A model generated the notes under the pieces. The model was not told the DNA's origin. It did not search any database and saw nothing but the letters and a program-made list of their open reading frames with translations. From the NCBI GenBank assembly GCA_949128115.1, contig OX421966.1, positions 48,977,416 through 49,041,415 of the forward strand: a stretch of 64,000 nucleotides of DNA, written 5' to 3'. Numbering within the stretch: the stretch's first letter is position 1; each line of letters begins with the position of its first letter. Positions 10,861-22,910 of this stretch are shown piece by piece. Made by a program: the position numbers and the translations under genes. Origin of the DNA: Anaspis maculata. Taxonomy: Eukaryota; Arthropoda; Insecta; Coleoptera; Scraptiidae.

Positions 10861-11264
10861 TGGACAGGGAGCTGGTGCCTCAAAACTTACGTCATACGGT
10901 ACATGATTTTAACCATGTAGGTCTAATGTGCGTTGATAAGGTTGTTAAAAATTTCTTTGTCTTACATGTCAGACCGGGGCGGGGGCTTTAGGCTGGTGTA
11001 GGCTTGTCAATTTTCGAAAAATGTCAAAAATTTATGTCATAAGGTACACGAATGAAACCGATGGGCTTTTGTGTGGGAACATCCCCTTAATCAAAAATCG
11101 GGTCATGAGACAAAATTTTTGGGGGCTCTCGGTCCATAAGACAAGTTTGAAATTTTCAAAAAAGGCCAAAATTCACCTCCTCCTGGAGACTTTACCTTTG
11201 ACATAATTTTAGGAATGAAAAACGATTCCAAGATGATTTTTTACGCAGGTTTCGAATCTGTCCA

Positions 11265-11317
11265 GAAAATTTTTTAATGGTAGGTACAAGCGATGTACCT
11301 ACCATTAAAAAATTTTC
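11265..11317. repeat. Perfect 24-bp stem hairpin at the centre of the foldback
   Basis: The arms 11265-11288 and 11294-11317 are exact inverted copies around a 5-base loop (agcga). The stem includes TTAATGGTAGGTACA. It sits at the middle of the outer foldback. Confidence 0.9.
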
Positions 11318-12349
11318 AGGGTGCAACATCGAAATTTTTTTCTTAAATCGTACACCCTGTATTTAAACATGGAAATCGATTCCATTTTTCATCCTGATTA
11401 CAAATATGTATCTCACTTGGTGGGTCAGTCACCAAAACGGCTGTGAAAAAATTGATAAAAAATTGTGGTCCTTTTTTGAAAATTTCAAACTTGTCTTATG
11501 GACCGAAAGCCCCCAAAAATTTTGTCTTATGACCAGATTTTTTCGATCAAGGGGATGTTCCCACACAAAATCCAGTTGGTTTCATTAGAGAGTTATTGCA
11601 GATGAAACAAGGGCAAGCAGTATTAAAAGCGGCACTATTTTGGCACCTACGCTTGCGCAAATTAGCGCGACGTTAAATTTCCCTTAATAAGGATAGTGCC
11701 TGCCTTTATTTGTGCACTCTTTAGGTCGACCTTATTTATACTTTATTTTGACAAGCCCCAAAAATGGCCCTGTACTTGGTATATTGTTGGTTGCCTATAT
11801 TCGTCCAATTTTGAGCAAACTTCCCTTACGTTATTAAATAGGGGGCTAATTTTTAGCAGATAGACTCTGCAGGCCTTGCAGTACACGTGTGCAAGAAATC
11901 AGGCCCGTCAGAGGGGTCCTTGTGTCCCGCATGCAATTTGCACTCTAACTTCAAATTGAGACTAAAAATTTAGGTTAGGGATTGGGAATGACGGGGCAAG
12001 TAAGGGAACTTGCGATCTGCAATAACTCTTATTCGAAAACCAAAAATAAGGCGAGCAGTATTTTAATAACGCCTCCTTCAATAGTGCTGTGCAGTAAAAT
12101 GGCATTCTGCAATAACTCTCTATTCATGTACCTTATGACGTAAATTTTTGGTCATTTTTTCGAAAATTGACAGGCTCATACCAGCCTAAAGTCCCCGGTC
12201 TGACATGTAAGACAAAGCAATTTTTAACAACCTTATCAACGCACATTAGACCTACAGGGTTAAAATTATGTACCTTATGACGTTAGTTTTGAGGCACCAG
12301 CTCCCTGTACTTTCCAGATATTTTGACGTGTTAGCTCAAAAAAGGCAAA

Positions 12350-13200
12350 GGCTTCGAATATTCTCTGTGTCTTGGTTGGCTTTAATCCGTTATTATCAAA
12401 CATCTAAAGCTCAGGTAGAGGAACACATCTGAAAATATTATGATTATCAATTGAACAATTTCCACATAGGGGAAGGTAGAGCAATTATTGTACCCGCTTT
12501 GCTACACAGAAGCGCATTGTTGTTTATATTTAGGATGGCTAGTGAAAAAGAACAAGTCGAATCGCACACGAGACACTATAATCACCCAGCGACACGCGAC
12601 ACGGTTTGTGTAGTTGGAAAATTCTAACTACACAGCGACACCAAATGAAAGGGGTGGGCGGCAGAGGGCAATATAGCCGATTCTGGCTCCCGAGAAGTTG
12701 ATGAACTGTCGCCGGCGACACGTCGAAGCTCTGTGAATACGCTTCTACTCTAGCAGCTCCTCCTCAGCAGCTTTTCAACGATGTGCAACAGGTTACATTT
12801 TGATGACATAAGCTGTTTGTTATTTCACTGTAGTGATATGCTCACTGTTCTATTTTGGGCGTCATTTGAAACTGCGGTGATTCTCATTACCACCTTGATG
12901 TCCTTGAACACTGTAGGTGATGTACTGTAACAAAATAAACTCACACAGCGCTGTTTTGTCTATGTGTATTTGAACATTTCAGTCAATGGCAAGGTGGCAT
13001 TAAGCTTGTAGGATCTATGCCTAGATGAAATAGCGAAGAAAAAAATAGAATTTTCACTAGTCTGGAAAAAAGTTCGAACCGAAAAGGTTCAGGCCATTGA
13101 TTTAGAAGATATGTGAGCTCATTGTGTTACCGATGGTACCGACTTTCAGCTGCTTGAACATAAAGCCAGACCAGAATGGACACGCCTTTTTATTGGCAAC
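12350..13200. other. Non-coding stretch downstream of SLC17 gene A
   Basis: No supported gene. It lies 3' of gene A, whose likely poly-A signal is at 13215-13220. Confidence 0.55.
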
Positions 13201-13214
13201 TGTGTACATACAGT

Positions 13215-13220
13215 TTTATT
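13215..13220 (-). terminator. Poly-A signal of SLC17 gene A
   Basis: AATAAA on the minus strand, 57 bases past the gene A stop codon. It is the only canonical signal close by. Confidence 0.55.
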
Positions 13221-13276
13221 GGCTCGAAATTCCTTGGCTTTATCGGTGAAGAAAAATACTTGTGTGGCAAAATAAT

Positions 13277-14869
13277 TTATCTGATACATTCATCAGATCT
13301 CTTCTTATCTTTCTTGGCACCCAAAGGCTCGTTCCAAAGCTGCTTCTCGCCGGATCCGAACACGCCGTACACAACGCCAGTCCCAACCAGAATTCCCGCA
13401 GCCAAGCAAAACACTTTTCGCCACAAAACTGGATCTGCCTGCAATTTTGACACAATAAAAAAAAATTGGACCTTGCTTCGAAATTCAAACCTTGTCGTTA
13501 CCAGGAAGTCCAACCGTCAACGGACCGAGCATGGAAGCAATCGTACCTGTGGTGTTACAAATTCCACTTAGCGTCCCGGCATAGTTGGGAGCCAGATCGA
13601 TGTAATTGACCATGTATCCAGAAAACTCACCAGCGCTTGAACCTATCGCCGCCATCAAGAGAAATATTCCGAGAGCTTTTTGACTTGAATCGATAAAAGC
13701 CAGCAACAGTAAAGCAGCGGCCGGTACGAAACAGCTGAACAGTTGAAACACCTTTCTGACGTTCGTAACGCTGAGAATTCTTTTTGTCAAAAGATTGTGC
13801 GCTAATGGCAAAAAAACTAAGCTCAAAATACACATGGTGAAATAAGGGAGGGACGACAGCAAACTGCTTTGTCTCAAACTGAAATCCATGATGTTGTCCA
13901 GATATGTTGGAAGCTCGGTGAAAAGAGTGTAAAGAGTCCAGCTCACGCCAGCTTGAACGATCAACAAGGCCCAAACTGGTTTGGACTTGATGATTTCCAA
14001 CCAAGGGGTTCCGTGAACTCCCCTGTCGAAACTGGTCGTGGCTAGAATGTTCGTTTCGATGTGTTTGAGTTCCTCCTTAGATATTCCAGAATAATCAGCG
14101 GGGGAGTTACCTCCGAACCATGACCAGGCCAATACCCATAGAATTGCCAAAGCTCCGTGCAAGTGAAATGCCAGCGGCCATCCAAGAGTTTCAGACAAAT
14201 ACCCAGACACTATATTGCTAAGGGCTATTCCTAAATTTGTCCCGTTCAATATAACATTGGTGACTATCGATCTTTCTGTTTCTGGAACCCATTTGCTGAG
14301 TAAATGGTTGATGGAGGGAAAGACAAAACCTTGGCTTAGACCTAAAACAATTCGGCATAGCATGACGCCGTTTTCGCCTAGACTGGCGGCCATTGGTGGA
14401 ATGGCAACGCAAGAAATAGCACCGATGGACATAGTTAAGGACAGGATCCATTTGGGACCGAAACGTTCCGCTAGTTGTCCAGCGCCGATTTGCGTTACAA
14501 TGTAACCCCAGAAGATAGATGACAAAATAATATCAGTACTACTCCGCCATTCTGGATAGGTCTGAAAATATTGTTCAGTTTTTTCCATAATCCTTCACGG
14601 AGTATACGCACTGGTATTGATGAATCTAGTGGACTCTTGTCGATCATAGCAATGATAGCGGTTGATAAAACTGTTTTCATGGCAGAGCTTATGAAGATTA
14701 CAAAGAAAATGAGGGAGAATTGAACGTGTCTGACACCGAAGGATTTGGCTGAAAGATATATTTTCACAAATAAAGAATCTATCAAGCAACATTTTTACTT
14801 ACATGGTTTGAGCTCTTCACATAACTCAACTCCACCGACATCTAAACTTTCAACTCGATTTTCCATCAT
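13277..14869 (-). CDS. SLC17-family major facilitator transporter, gene A
   Basis: Four exons are read from domain and splice signals: 14869-14803, 14748-14612, 14561-13502 and 13434-13277, giving about 473 residues. Introns are tiny, apart from exact doubt at the last acceptor (GCAG|ATCC chosen because it keeps frame). The fold is a 12-helix organic anion or phosphate transporter in a membrane (sialin, VGLUT and insect 'inorganic phosphate cotransporter' relatives). Seen motifs are SFGVRHVQ, LSSIFWGYIVTQ, LAERFGPKWIL, GFVFPSINHLL, KWVPETERS, NYAGTLSGICNTTG and DPVLWRKVF. In helix 1 the family RxNLS signature reads KTVLS here, so a key Arg and Asn are lost and substrate may differ. It is a tandem paralogue of gene B, with the same phase-1 first intron and an identical 137-base second exon length. 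Confidence 0.82.
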
Positions 14870-15334
14870 AACAATGCAAGTACCCTTTGTAAGCTGATTT
14901 GCTTTGCAGCACTGGATTGCTGTTGTGAAAAATGTGGATCACTGATACATCTCAAAATAATCGAAGCATCAGTCTGTCATGCATGATCATACTGAGCCAA
15001 TGCTAAGACAAATAACGAAAACTCAAGTCTGTTTTATACACTTCGAAGACTTCCGTGTTGTGTAACAAATTTCACTGCGATTAGTGAATAGTATCCAGTA
15101 TCCACATGAAACATCTATCATTGAACATTGTGATAAATGATGATTTTCATTGCTTATTGTCTTCAAAGTTTTTTTTACAATAAGTGCCCAATTAGCTATG
15201 CTGACAACTAATAAAATGGAATAATAAATAAAATACACCAGTGCCTATTAAAGTTGAAAATGGGAGAAACAGTTAGGTACTACGTTTATGCTCTCCCTAT
15301 TATGTATACCTACCTAGTTAAGGACGGAGTTGAA
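14870..15334. other. Upstream region of SLC17 gene A
   Basis: AT-rich DNA expected to hold the gene A promoter and 5' UTR. No TATA or initiator can be chosen with confidence. Confidence 0.4.
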
Positions 15335-15618
15335 TTGGTAAAACAAGCGTTGCGAAATCAATCCCTGTGGGTTTATTCTTTGACGGATTCTTATCATTTT
15401 GGTCTCTTTCGAAAGCTACAAAGATGTACTTTGGTTTGAGTCCATTGGCATTTTCAAAATCAAAATATATTTTCTTTTGATTTTTGGATTTTGGAAATGC
15501 CAATGGGCTCAAATCAAAGTACTTACATCCTTGTAGCTTTCGAAAGAGACCAAAATGCTGAAAATCCGTCAAGAAATAAACCCACAGGGATCGATTTTGC
15601 AACGCTTATTTTACAAAT
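15335..15618. mobile_element. Short foldback element (MITE-like)
   Basis: Two arms of about 130 bases are inverted copies: AAGCGTTGCGAAATCAATCC at the left against GGATCGATTTTGCAACGCTT at the right. They meet in an AT-rich centre near 15475. No coding capacity; open frames on both strands are artefacts of the palindrome. Confidence 0.8.
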
Positions 15619-15661
15619 AATTATTAGTTAATCATGGTTAGTTGATCTTAATGTTAATGTA

Positions 15662-15945
15662 TACCGGGTGTGATGATTTGAAAGCTATCCACCTGCAATA
15701 ACTCCCGATTCTTAGTGAAAATGTCTTCCAGCAAAAATAGGTCGATTTTTATGTCGAGGAGGACGATGCATCAAATTAAATAAAATTTAATTTTTTTTTT
15801 TTGAAAAAAAAGTTACAAAATTTTTAACCCCACCCTCCTTCTTAAAATACTCTGAGTGTCCCTGCACAGCATCGAAAGAGAAAATTTTCTATGGTAAAAG
15901 TGCCACCCAAATTCACCCCTTCCCTCTCCCACCTCACTTTGAAAA
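15662..15945 (+). mobile_element. Truncated copy of the 2958-4390 foldback family
   Basis: It begins TACCGGGTG and continues with CTATCCACCTGCAATAACTC and the following blocks in the same order as 2958-3360, with internal deletions and no right arm. Confidence 0.75.
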
Positions 15946-16023
15946 TCTCCTGGACTCTCATGAGGAAAAAAGGAAAACTTTTCCATCAGTTAGCGTATAC
16001 TTTATGATTATTGGTAGGTACAA

Positions 16024-16029
16024 TTTATT
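16024..16029 (-). terminator. Poly-A signal of SLC17 gene B
   Basis: AATAAA on the minus strand, 66 bases beyond the gene B stop codon. Confidence 0.55.
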
Positions 16030-16094
16030 TCTCTCAAGTTGATACAACTTTAGTAAAGATCACAGATGTTTAACATATAGGATAGTCTTTGGAA

Positions 16095-19000
16095 TCAAGC
16101 TGCCTTTTCAAGTTTGCCCTGCTCCATCGTCTTTTCGTTTCGTTTTTCGCATTTGATGTCGTTCCAAGGCTGTATCTCTCCGCTGCCGTACACCACGAAG
16201 AACAAATTTGTGGCTATGTAGATCAGGGAGGCTATCCAAAACACTATTTGCCATTGAGTCTCGCTTTTCTGGAAAAATAAAACAGTTACACTAACTCAAG
16301 CTTTCGAAAAAATTGGATAACATAGATTTATAAGGAATGTCTAAGAAAACTAAATATAAGAGAGAAATCGAAAATGTGTTAAGGCACCAATCACTTTCCC
16401 GGTGAGGCGATAGTTTTCGCATGAGTGTGAACTGTTGAAGTTCCAAGTATTCATGGCCACCCTGTATATATTGTCACCCTCCAATAAAACTCAGCCTAGG
16501 TAGAATCATTGTCTCCCTTTCTCACTGTTCATTGTTCACCGTTACGGTTCAGGTATAGGAGAACTGCTAGTGGTAGTTTTCAATACTTCAATGTTTCAGT
16601 CTTCTGTATACTCTTTTCATGAGATGTTCTTAATCAACCATTACTTATGTCAAATCGAATCGACCGTTTTGTTCAAACGTCAACAGGTTATGAGCCCAGT
16701 TGACGTGTAGCTCGGAAGTTCCGGTCTTGCTTTTTCGAAAAAAGTACAGTTCGCGGTGAGACGCGGTTAGATTCGATAGTGACGAGGACGTGATGGATAT
16801 GGAAAGAGTACAAGTGGAGAAGCTCCGTGATCAATGTAATAGGCCTCAGTGGCAAATTGTGGTCAGTACTTTGTTGAACTGCAATGGCACGTTACAAGTG
16901 TGTGAGGGCACTTATAAGAAAACGGAAGCTTGATACGCGGGGGCTGGCCACTCGCCCAGCTGACGTTACCAACGACTTCCTCACACAGATGGAAAAGTGG
17001 CAGAAAACAGATATTTTGCAAGAAGGCTATTCGTAACAACTGTTGAAGTCTCTATAATTTTTGATGAACTGTGAAAGTGTATCGGCAGTGTGGTCAAAAT
17101 TGCATAAAATCCACTAGCAGAAATCGGGAGAATCATTGTCGGTAATCCGAAAGCAATTCTTTGACTTCCAATAGAAAGAGTCATGGTCGGTGGCAGAGCG
17201 TATTTTTAAGTTGAAGCACCTAGCCAGTAGGATAGAGAAATTGTAGGGAGATATGGTTTCGAGTAGAATAATGTAAATTCTACCTCGAAAGTATAATAAT
17301 TTTTTCCATACGATCTATTTTCTACATGAGAAAGGTGAAGTAAAAGGCAAATTCGATTAATTTTGTTAGGAAGTGCAGACGCGTTTTGCCGAAAACATTA
17401 ACGAGCTTAACACAAACGGTGCAAAGGAATATGACAACAAACAGTTGGCGTCATTTACATCCAGTTTGGATATCAAATATGTAATGACACCACCATATAT
17501 CTCTGAGCACAATGGGGTGTCTGACTGAAAAAACAGGATCATTGTTGAGGCGGCGAGAACTACGCTTACCTAGTTACCTACTTGCTTATAGTCTGAAACA
17601 AATCTGAGTCTGAAATCCTCATCCTACCTACCTCATCTTGAACGACGACTTGAACCATCAGAGGCGCGGCCAGTGAAAACACGTTCGAAATGCAATTCGT
17701 GATGCCCATCAAAGTCCCAGAATGATTGGGCGAAATGTCCATGTGGTTCACGTTGAACCCGGAATAGATGGCCGAGTTCATGCCGACGGCGATGACCAAG
17801 AGCGCTATCGCCAGATTCTTGTGTTGGGCGTTCATAAAACCCAGAAAGACCAAAGCCACGGCCGGTATTATCAACCCTATCGAGTTGAAAATCTTCCTGG
17901 TGGTGCCGATGGACGCCAGTTTCTTGTTGATCAAGAGGTCGGCGCAGGCGCTGAAGACGAAGCTCAAGATCCACAGGACGAAGTACGGCAGAGCGCTCAA
18001 GTAACTGTTCTGTAAGCAAAGAAAGGGCTGCTTAGTACGTTCCCACACAGATATCTTCAATGTTAGACTTCCAATCTGGGTAATTCCAAAACCATTTCGA
18101 GATAAAACACCACACTTCATGATTTTTGTAGAAGAATACATGAATTTTTTTTGACAAATGGGTACGATGGAGTCGGTGCAATTTTGCAGCACTTTACATA
18201 TCACCCTGTGGGAATTTGACATCAAGTTTCTGAACATTCACTTCTACAGCATGGGTTACGGAAGCATTAGGTTAATTAACACAACAAACAAAATGGAAAT
18301 CGCATTCGGTAATCGGAAGTTGGTCCGATTGGTCTTTAGAGTCGAACCATTTTTCCGGTACCGACAACTTCGTTGTCCAGTAGTTTATATTAATACCAAT
18401 AATATAAATATGCTGCAAGTTTATGACTGGATTTATCAATTGCTCATTATCCGTGACCGTAGTTTAGTGAGAAAACAACAATGCAAGTAGCAGGTGCGGT
18501 AGACAAAAACGATAAGGAAGGTGGCCTGGAAGCAAAAAAAAACGATAGCATTAAAAGAGAAGCATTTGTGTGCTCTTTCACTACATCGTGTTTCTGTTAA
18601 GTTCCGTGAGTAATAGGTTCATGTATGGAACTTACAGATTTGATATCGAAATCCATGACATTGGCCATGTAAGATGGAATTTCGGTGATAAGAGTCCAGA
18701 AGCCCCAGTTCTGGCCGCAATGTGTGACTAGAATGGCCCAGACGGGAAGAGATGTCAGCATTTTGCCCCAAGGAGTGGGCAACATTTCGCGATCCTGTCC
18801 GTGACCCAGGCTGGATTCGATGAAGAGTCTTTCTTCGTAACTTATGGACTTGGATTCGGCCGGACGATTTGAACCCAGCAATGCCATGGCAACGGCCCAC
18901 AGGAGACCCAGGGCTCCGTAGACGTAGAACACCAAGGGCCATCCCTGCCAGCTGGCCGATATGATGCCGGTCACGATCATCGACACCACCGTGCCGAATG

Positions 19001-19803
19001 GACCGCCTGTAAAAATACAAACTTTGATCTTGAAATTTTTCCGATATTTTGGAATTCACTGTATGAGTAACAAATTTCTCTTCTAGAGTATTTATGTCAC
19101 GGACATGGGTGATCTTGGAAGGTCGGATTTAAACAGTAGCTGTACCATCGCTTAAATTATAAAATCTTTCATGAAGCTGAAATATTTGATCTTTTTTTTG
19201 ACTTTTGACTAGATAAAACTGAATAAAGGAGTGACCTAATGTTTGAAAAAAAGGTTCATAAAATACAAACCGGCATAGACGAAAGTCCCCAGCCTGGACC
19301 TTTCGCTCAGGGGCACCCACTGGCTGAGCAAGTCATGAACGGACGGAAATATGAACCCCTGGCAGAACCCCTGCAGCGCCCTCGACGTCATGACCCCCCT
19401 GGAACCCATCAGTTCGGCCATCGCCGGCAGCAGCAAGCTGAAGATGGAGCATATCGTCATGGTGACGACCAAGAACCACTTCGGCCCGAATTTCTTCGCC
19501 ATCTGCCCGGCGAACACTTGGGGGATGACGTAGCCCCAGAAGAAAGACGACAGGACTATGCTTTTGTCGTGCCAGCCTGTGTATATCTTGAAAAATGTTT
19601 TGGTTCAAAATCATGCCAAAATTATTGAAAAGTAGCAAAAAAGAGAAATAATGATGATGACCGTACAGGAACTGAAGGGTTCGGACTGGCGGGGCTGGTC
19701 ATGGCCACGATTCCAACGGACAAGTTGACTCTGATGCCGTACGCGATGAACGTGAGGAGGAAGTTGAGGAGGACTTGGACATGTCTTGTGCCGAATAGTG
19801 GAC
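16095..19803 (-). CDS. SLC17-family major facilitator transporter, gene B, exons 2-6
   Basis: Five exons are supported by GT-AG ends and matching phase: 19803-19667, 19586-19271, 19006-18636, 18009-17632 and 16268-16095. With exon 1 far upstream (44852-44939) the protein has about 487 residues. It is a 12-helix transporter of the sialin/VGLUT/insect phosphate-cotransporter family. Motifs in order are FGTRHVQ, GIRVNLSVGIVAM (intact helix 1 signature), VLSSFFWGYVIPQ, KKFGPKWFLV, GFIFPSVHDLLSQW, SERSRLGTFVYAG, PNHSGTLMGITN and GSGEIQPWND near the end. Exon 3 is best started at an acceptor TTTTTCAAG (19587), because the nearer CACAG would break the frame. Substrate is unknown. Intron 5 holds a Copia relic. 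Confidence 0.85.
16790..17575 (+). pseudogene. Copia (Ty1-like) retrotransposon relic
   Basis: At 17412-17572 the plus strand reads an integrase core end: GAKEYDNKQLASFTSSLD, then MTPPYISEHNGVSD, a stop, and KNRIIVEAARTTL. This matches the DnGgEy, PyxPxxNGvaER and NRtxvexar blocks of Copia integrases; the usual catalytic Glu region is mutated to a stop. Upstream (16790-17200) a broken gag-like stretch with several stops may belong to it. It lies inside intron 5 of gene B and is dead. Confidence 0.6.
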
Positions 19804-19996
19804 CTGAAATGAATAAATCAAGTCAAAAATCAAAAACAATAATAAACACGTAGCTGGACTTATTCCGATCAAAATGATGTCGTTATCCTATACAGAATGT
19901 CATTGAGTGAGTGTTTTCAGAGGCTGATTCGCCATTGAAAATGAAATCTAAATACATCTACGAGTACATAACTAGGTACCTATTGAATAATAATAT

Positions 19997-20231
19997 TGTT
20001 ACGAGACTCGTTAGAGATCACGACGCGTGAATAAGACACATCTGTGCGCAATTGGCGGAGGAGCGGTGGCTTGAGAGCGTGTCAGTTTATTCGCGAAGAC
20101 CATGGGACTTCGCTTTAGGGCTCTCGCGAAGACTGGAATGTACCGTAACGACAATGGAAGCGACGAGAACTTTCTAAGCCTTTCCGGAAGAAGCTGAAAT
20201 ATTCTTGATGAATGCAAGACGCGAGCTTACA
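19997..20231 (+). mobile_element. Probable solo LTR of a Gypsy-group element
   Basis: It starts TGTTACGAGACTCG and may end CTTACA, with a near-matching AT-only flank. It carries the box GCGCAATTGGCGGAGGAGC shared (inverted) with 36455, 40006 and 51943. No internal coding region is attached. Confidence 0.42.
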
Positions 20232-20939
20232 TATACGAGCGACATTGCCAGGGAGCACTTGTTCAAGTTGTCAGTTTTTTCATTATGAATTATGGTAATT
20301 CCATTAGGCTCTAAGAAGAAGACTTGATCCGAAGACTTTCCGGAGACTTCGAAGCGACATCCTTGGCTGCTCTTCAGAAGTGATCGGTTTCTCCTTCGGT
20401 CTCTTCAGATCACATTTTTCACGAAGTGTGCAATGTGATGAAAATTGACAATTTTGAAAAGTGTTTTCAAACTTTTGGCCCGCGACTTACCGACTGTTTC
20501 AATAGAAACAAGTAGAAGTATATCTTGTTCTCAATCACTTCAGAGAATAATGAAATATTTTACAGGCATTAATGAAGAAAACTGGATTTTTGTGATTATC
20601 ATTCACCCTGTATGGTAAACAGAGATTCAGTGCACAGTGCAGTGTGTTGATAATTTTTACTGATTAGTCTGAAACCTCGTCTGAAACAAACAGTTCCTCA
20701 AAATCACTTTGAATAACGAAGATGGACGGGTACAAAGTCCCATCCTTTGACCTTCATATCTTCAAAAATAAACGTGAATCAATTTTTCGAATAATTTTGC
20801 CCTGCTCTTGACTGTATTCCATATACCAATCGCTCTGAACTCAAAATGCGATACTTCTGAGACACAACACCTACATATTTCCAACTAATAAACAAGTAAA
20901 AAAGCTCAATATATTGCTGGCCATGGTGGCGAAGAATCG

Positions 20940-21800
20940 TGACAACTAATTTAGACATCATAGATCGTTATACGAGACAAAAGTATGGTCAAGTTTATCT
21001 AAGTAGAGGGCTTCACTTTAGATACGGAAAAGTTCAACACAGCGGCCGGGCCATGATGTCGGCAGATCTTGGAATCGACTGTACTGTCGTAAATCGTTTT
21101 ACAAGACCAATGAATGTTGCAAGTTTCATCAAAATTGATACACTTGGGGAAAAGTTCAATATGGCGGTCCAAGATGGCGTCGGATCGCAACGTGAAAACA
21201 CGTCCTCATGGGCGACGTGCTTAAAGTGATTATCCTGTGCGTTTCTGTCATATTTACAATGAATTTTGAGATTTACCAAACATTTCAAAGACCATTGTAG
21301 ATAAAATCTTGTACGATACACGCGTTAAAAGTATCTTATTTTGTTCGCGGGGTTGCTTCACTCGCTGACGCTCGTTTCCCAAGCGTCCCCGCTCACAAAA
21401 TAATATCGGTCACTTTTATCTTTTGCATAGTAAATAGCTATTATCTTTATCTGTGCTAGACACAAGTATGTTCCGAATTTAATCAAAATCGGTTTGTTAA
21501 CAAGAAAGTGCAATATGGCGGGCCAAAATGGCGTCACAATTGAAAAACAAAAATGCTAATTTCCTTTCTGGCATCGAGTTCTCCATTAGAAAAAGTATCA
21601 TGGCTCTAACTTCATCCCTCGAGGGAAAGTTCTACTGCAAAAATGTATAGACGGACAGACAGACGGATTTGATCTTAGAACCTATAATAATTGACCTTAT
21701 ACAGGTGGAAACTCTGGTAGAAATACGCTCAAATAATTCGACGACAGACAGACAAACCGGCCACAACAGAGCACTTCCCACTTCCTTCGAAAATGCGCTG
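20940..21800. repeat. Degenerate repeats with ATGGCGG/AAAATGGCG modules
   Basis: Three related modules contain AGTTCAACACAGCGG, AGTTCAATATGGCGGTCC and AGTGCAATATGGCGGGCC, each followed by a GATGGCG or AATGGCG block and a TTTCATCAAAATTGAT-like stretch. A small hairpin (21337-21404) and GACAGACAGAC runs also lie here. No gene. Confidence 0.55.
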
Positions 21801-22177
21801 AAAAAAAACGTGAATGGCTCTCTACTTGTTTATTTAGAAGCACCTACTTCCAGCATCCACCAATTACGATTAAATTGTGCAGTGTGTAGGTAGGTAATTA
21901 CCCGGTAAATAGTGTTGCAAAATATGGTTGTAAACTTGTAAAACCTTGGCAATAACCTTGAGCATCATACCTGTCGAGCAGAACTAAATTATTGTAAAAA
22001 CCACGCACTTTCAGAAATGAGGATTTCCGATTTCCTCTTCGTTTTTCCCAACAAACTGTGATTTTCTTCGAATCCATCGTTTTCTTCTTCCGACGAATCC
22101 GCACTGACACACTCCATGGTCGTACAAGTACTGCTCGATGTAGGTATGAAAACGACGTGTCCAAGTGAAAGTTTCAG

Positions 22178-22202
22178 AAGTAGGTAGGTAGGTAGGTAGG
22201 TA
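22178..22202. repeat. (GTAG)n microsatellite
   Basis: About six uninterrupted GTAG units. Confidence 0.9.
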
Positions 22203-22910
22203 TAACTACATATTATGCCTACAGAGTGTTAATACAGTTACACCTATTCGTAAGTAAAAGCTTATGGTAGTTTTGAAACTTGCCTAGCTTGGTGCACGAA
22301 GCAAAAATCGTTATTTCATTTAGAAAAAGTCGTTTTTTTTTGACTTCCGTTTAGGTAGGTATATGATTGTCTAATTTATCTAGTTTTCTAAAGATACTAC
22401 CAAGATGATAACACGAACATGTAGTTATTTACTTTATAATCGGATGTTCAGGTATAGGTACTAAACCATCAGTAATTGTTTAAGCTCAGATGTGATAACT
22501 GTTGCATACCTACTTAACGTTATGTTCGCATTTTTCTTCGTTTTAGTAGCTTTGCAATAGTGTGTAGTTCTTTGAAAAAAAAACTTCGGTCGAAAAAAAT
22601 TGACCTTGAAAGCTCAAGTTCAAATCATATTTTGAACAAAGCTTACAGCCTAATTTATTCGATCGCTGTTTTTTTTAAACAGCATAAAATGTTTTTTTTT
22701 TCGGAATATTATGAGACTAGAACAAAACAAATGAATATGTCCTCACCAGGCGTGATCTAGGCTCAGTAGCGCATTTTCTCTCGGGTGGATCCGCATAGCG
22801 CTAAAAAAGTTTCCCTAAAATCAGTTGACTTTTGGTAGTATTTATTGAATAGCAACGTTATTATTTTAATTTGACGTCTGTCAACTATAATTTGCAAGAC
22901 AATTGTAAAA

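Larger units (their letters stand above)
10050..12349. mobile_element. Large foldback element with two nested insertions
   Basis: Outer arms match in inverted orientation: 10866-11235 against 11355-11590 plus 12107-12310. Shared blocks include GGCACCAGCTCCCTG and ATGTCAGACCGGGG against its complement. The arms extend outwards to about 10050 and 12349 (the AAAATATCT block). The left arm is split by a second foldback (10078-10860), and the right arm by a segment flanked by inverted AGAGTTATTGCAGA (about 11586-12120). No transposase is seen. Confidence 0.68.

Noticed and set aside
15254..15602. Plus and minus frames sharing the peptide SLWVY
   Set aside because: Product of the palindrome at 15335-15618.
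19239..19628. 129-codon plus-strand frame over gene B
   Set aside because: Antisense shadow of gene B exon 3, which has strong family motifs.
22178..22202. Telomere-like repeat
   Set aside because: The unit is GTAG, not the insect TTAGG, and the run is short.
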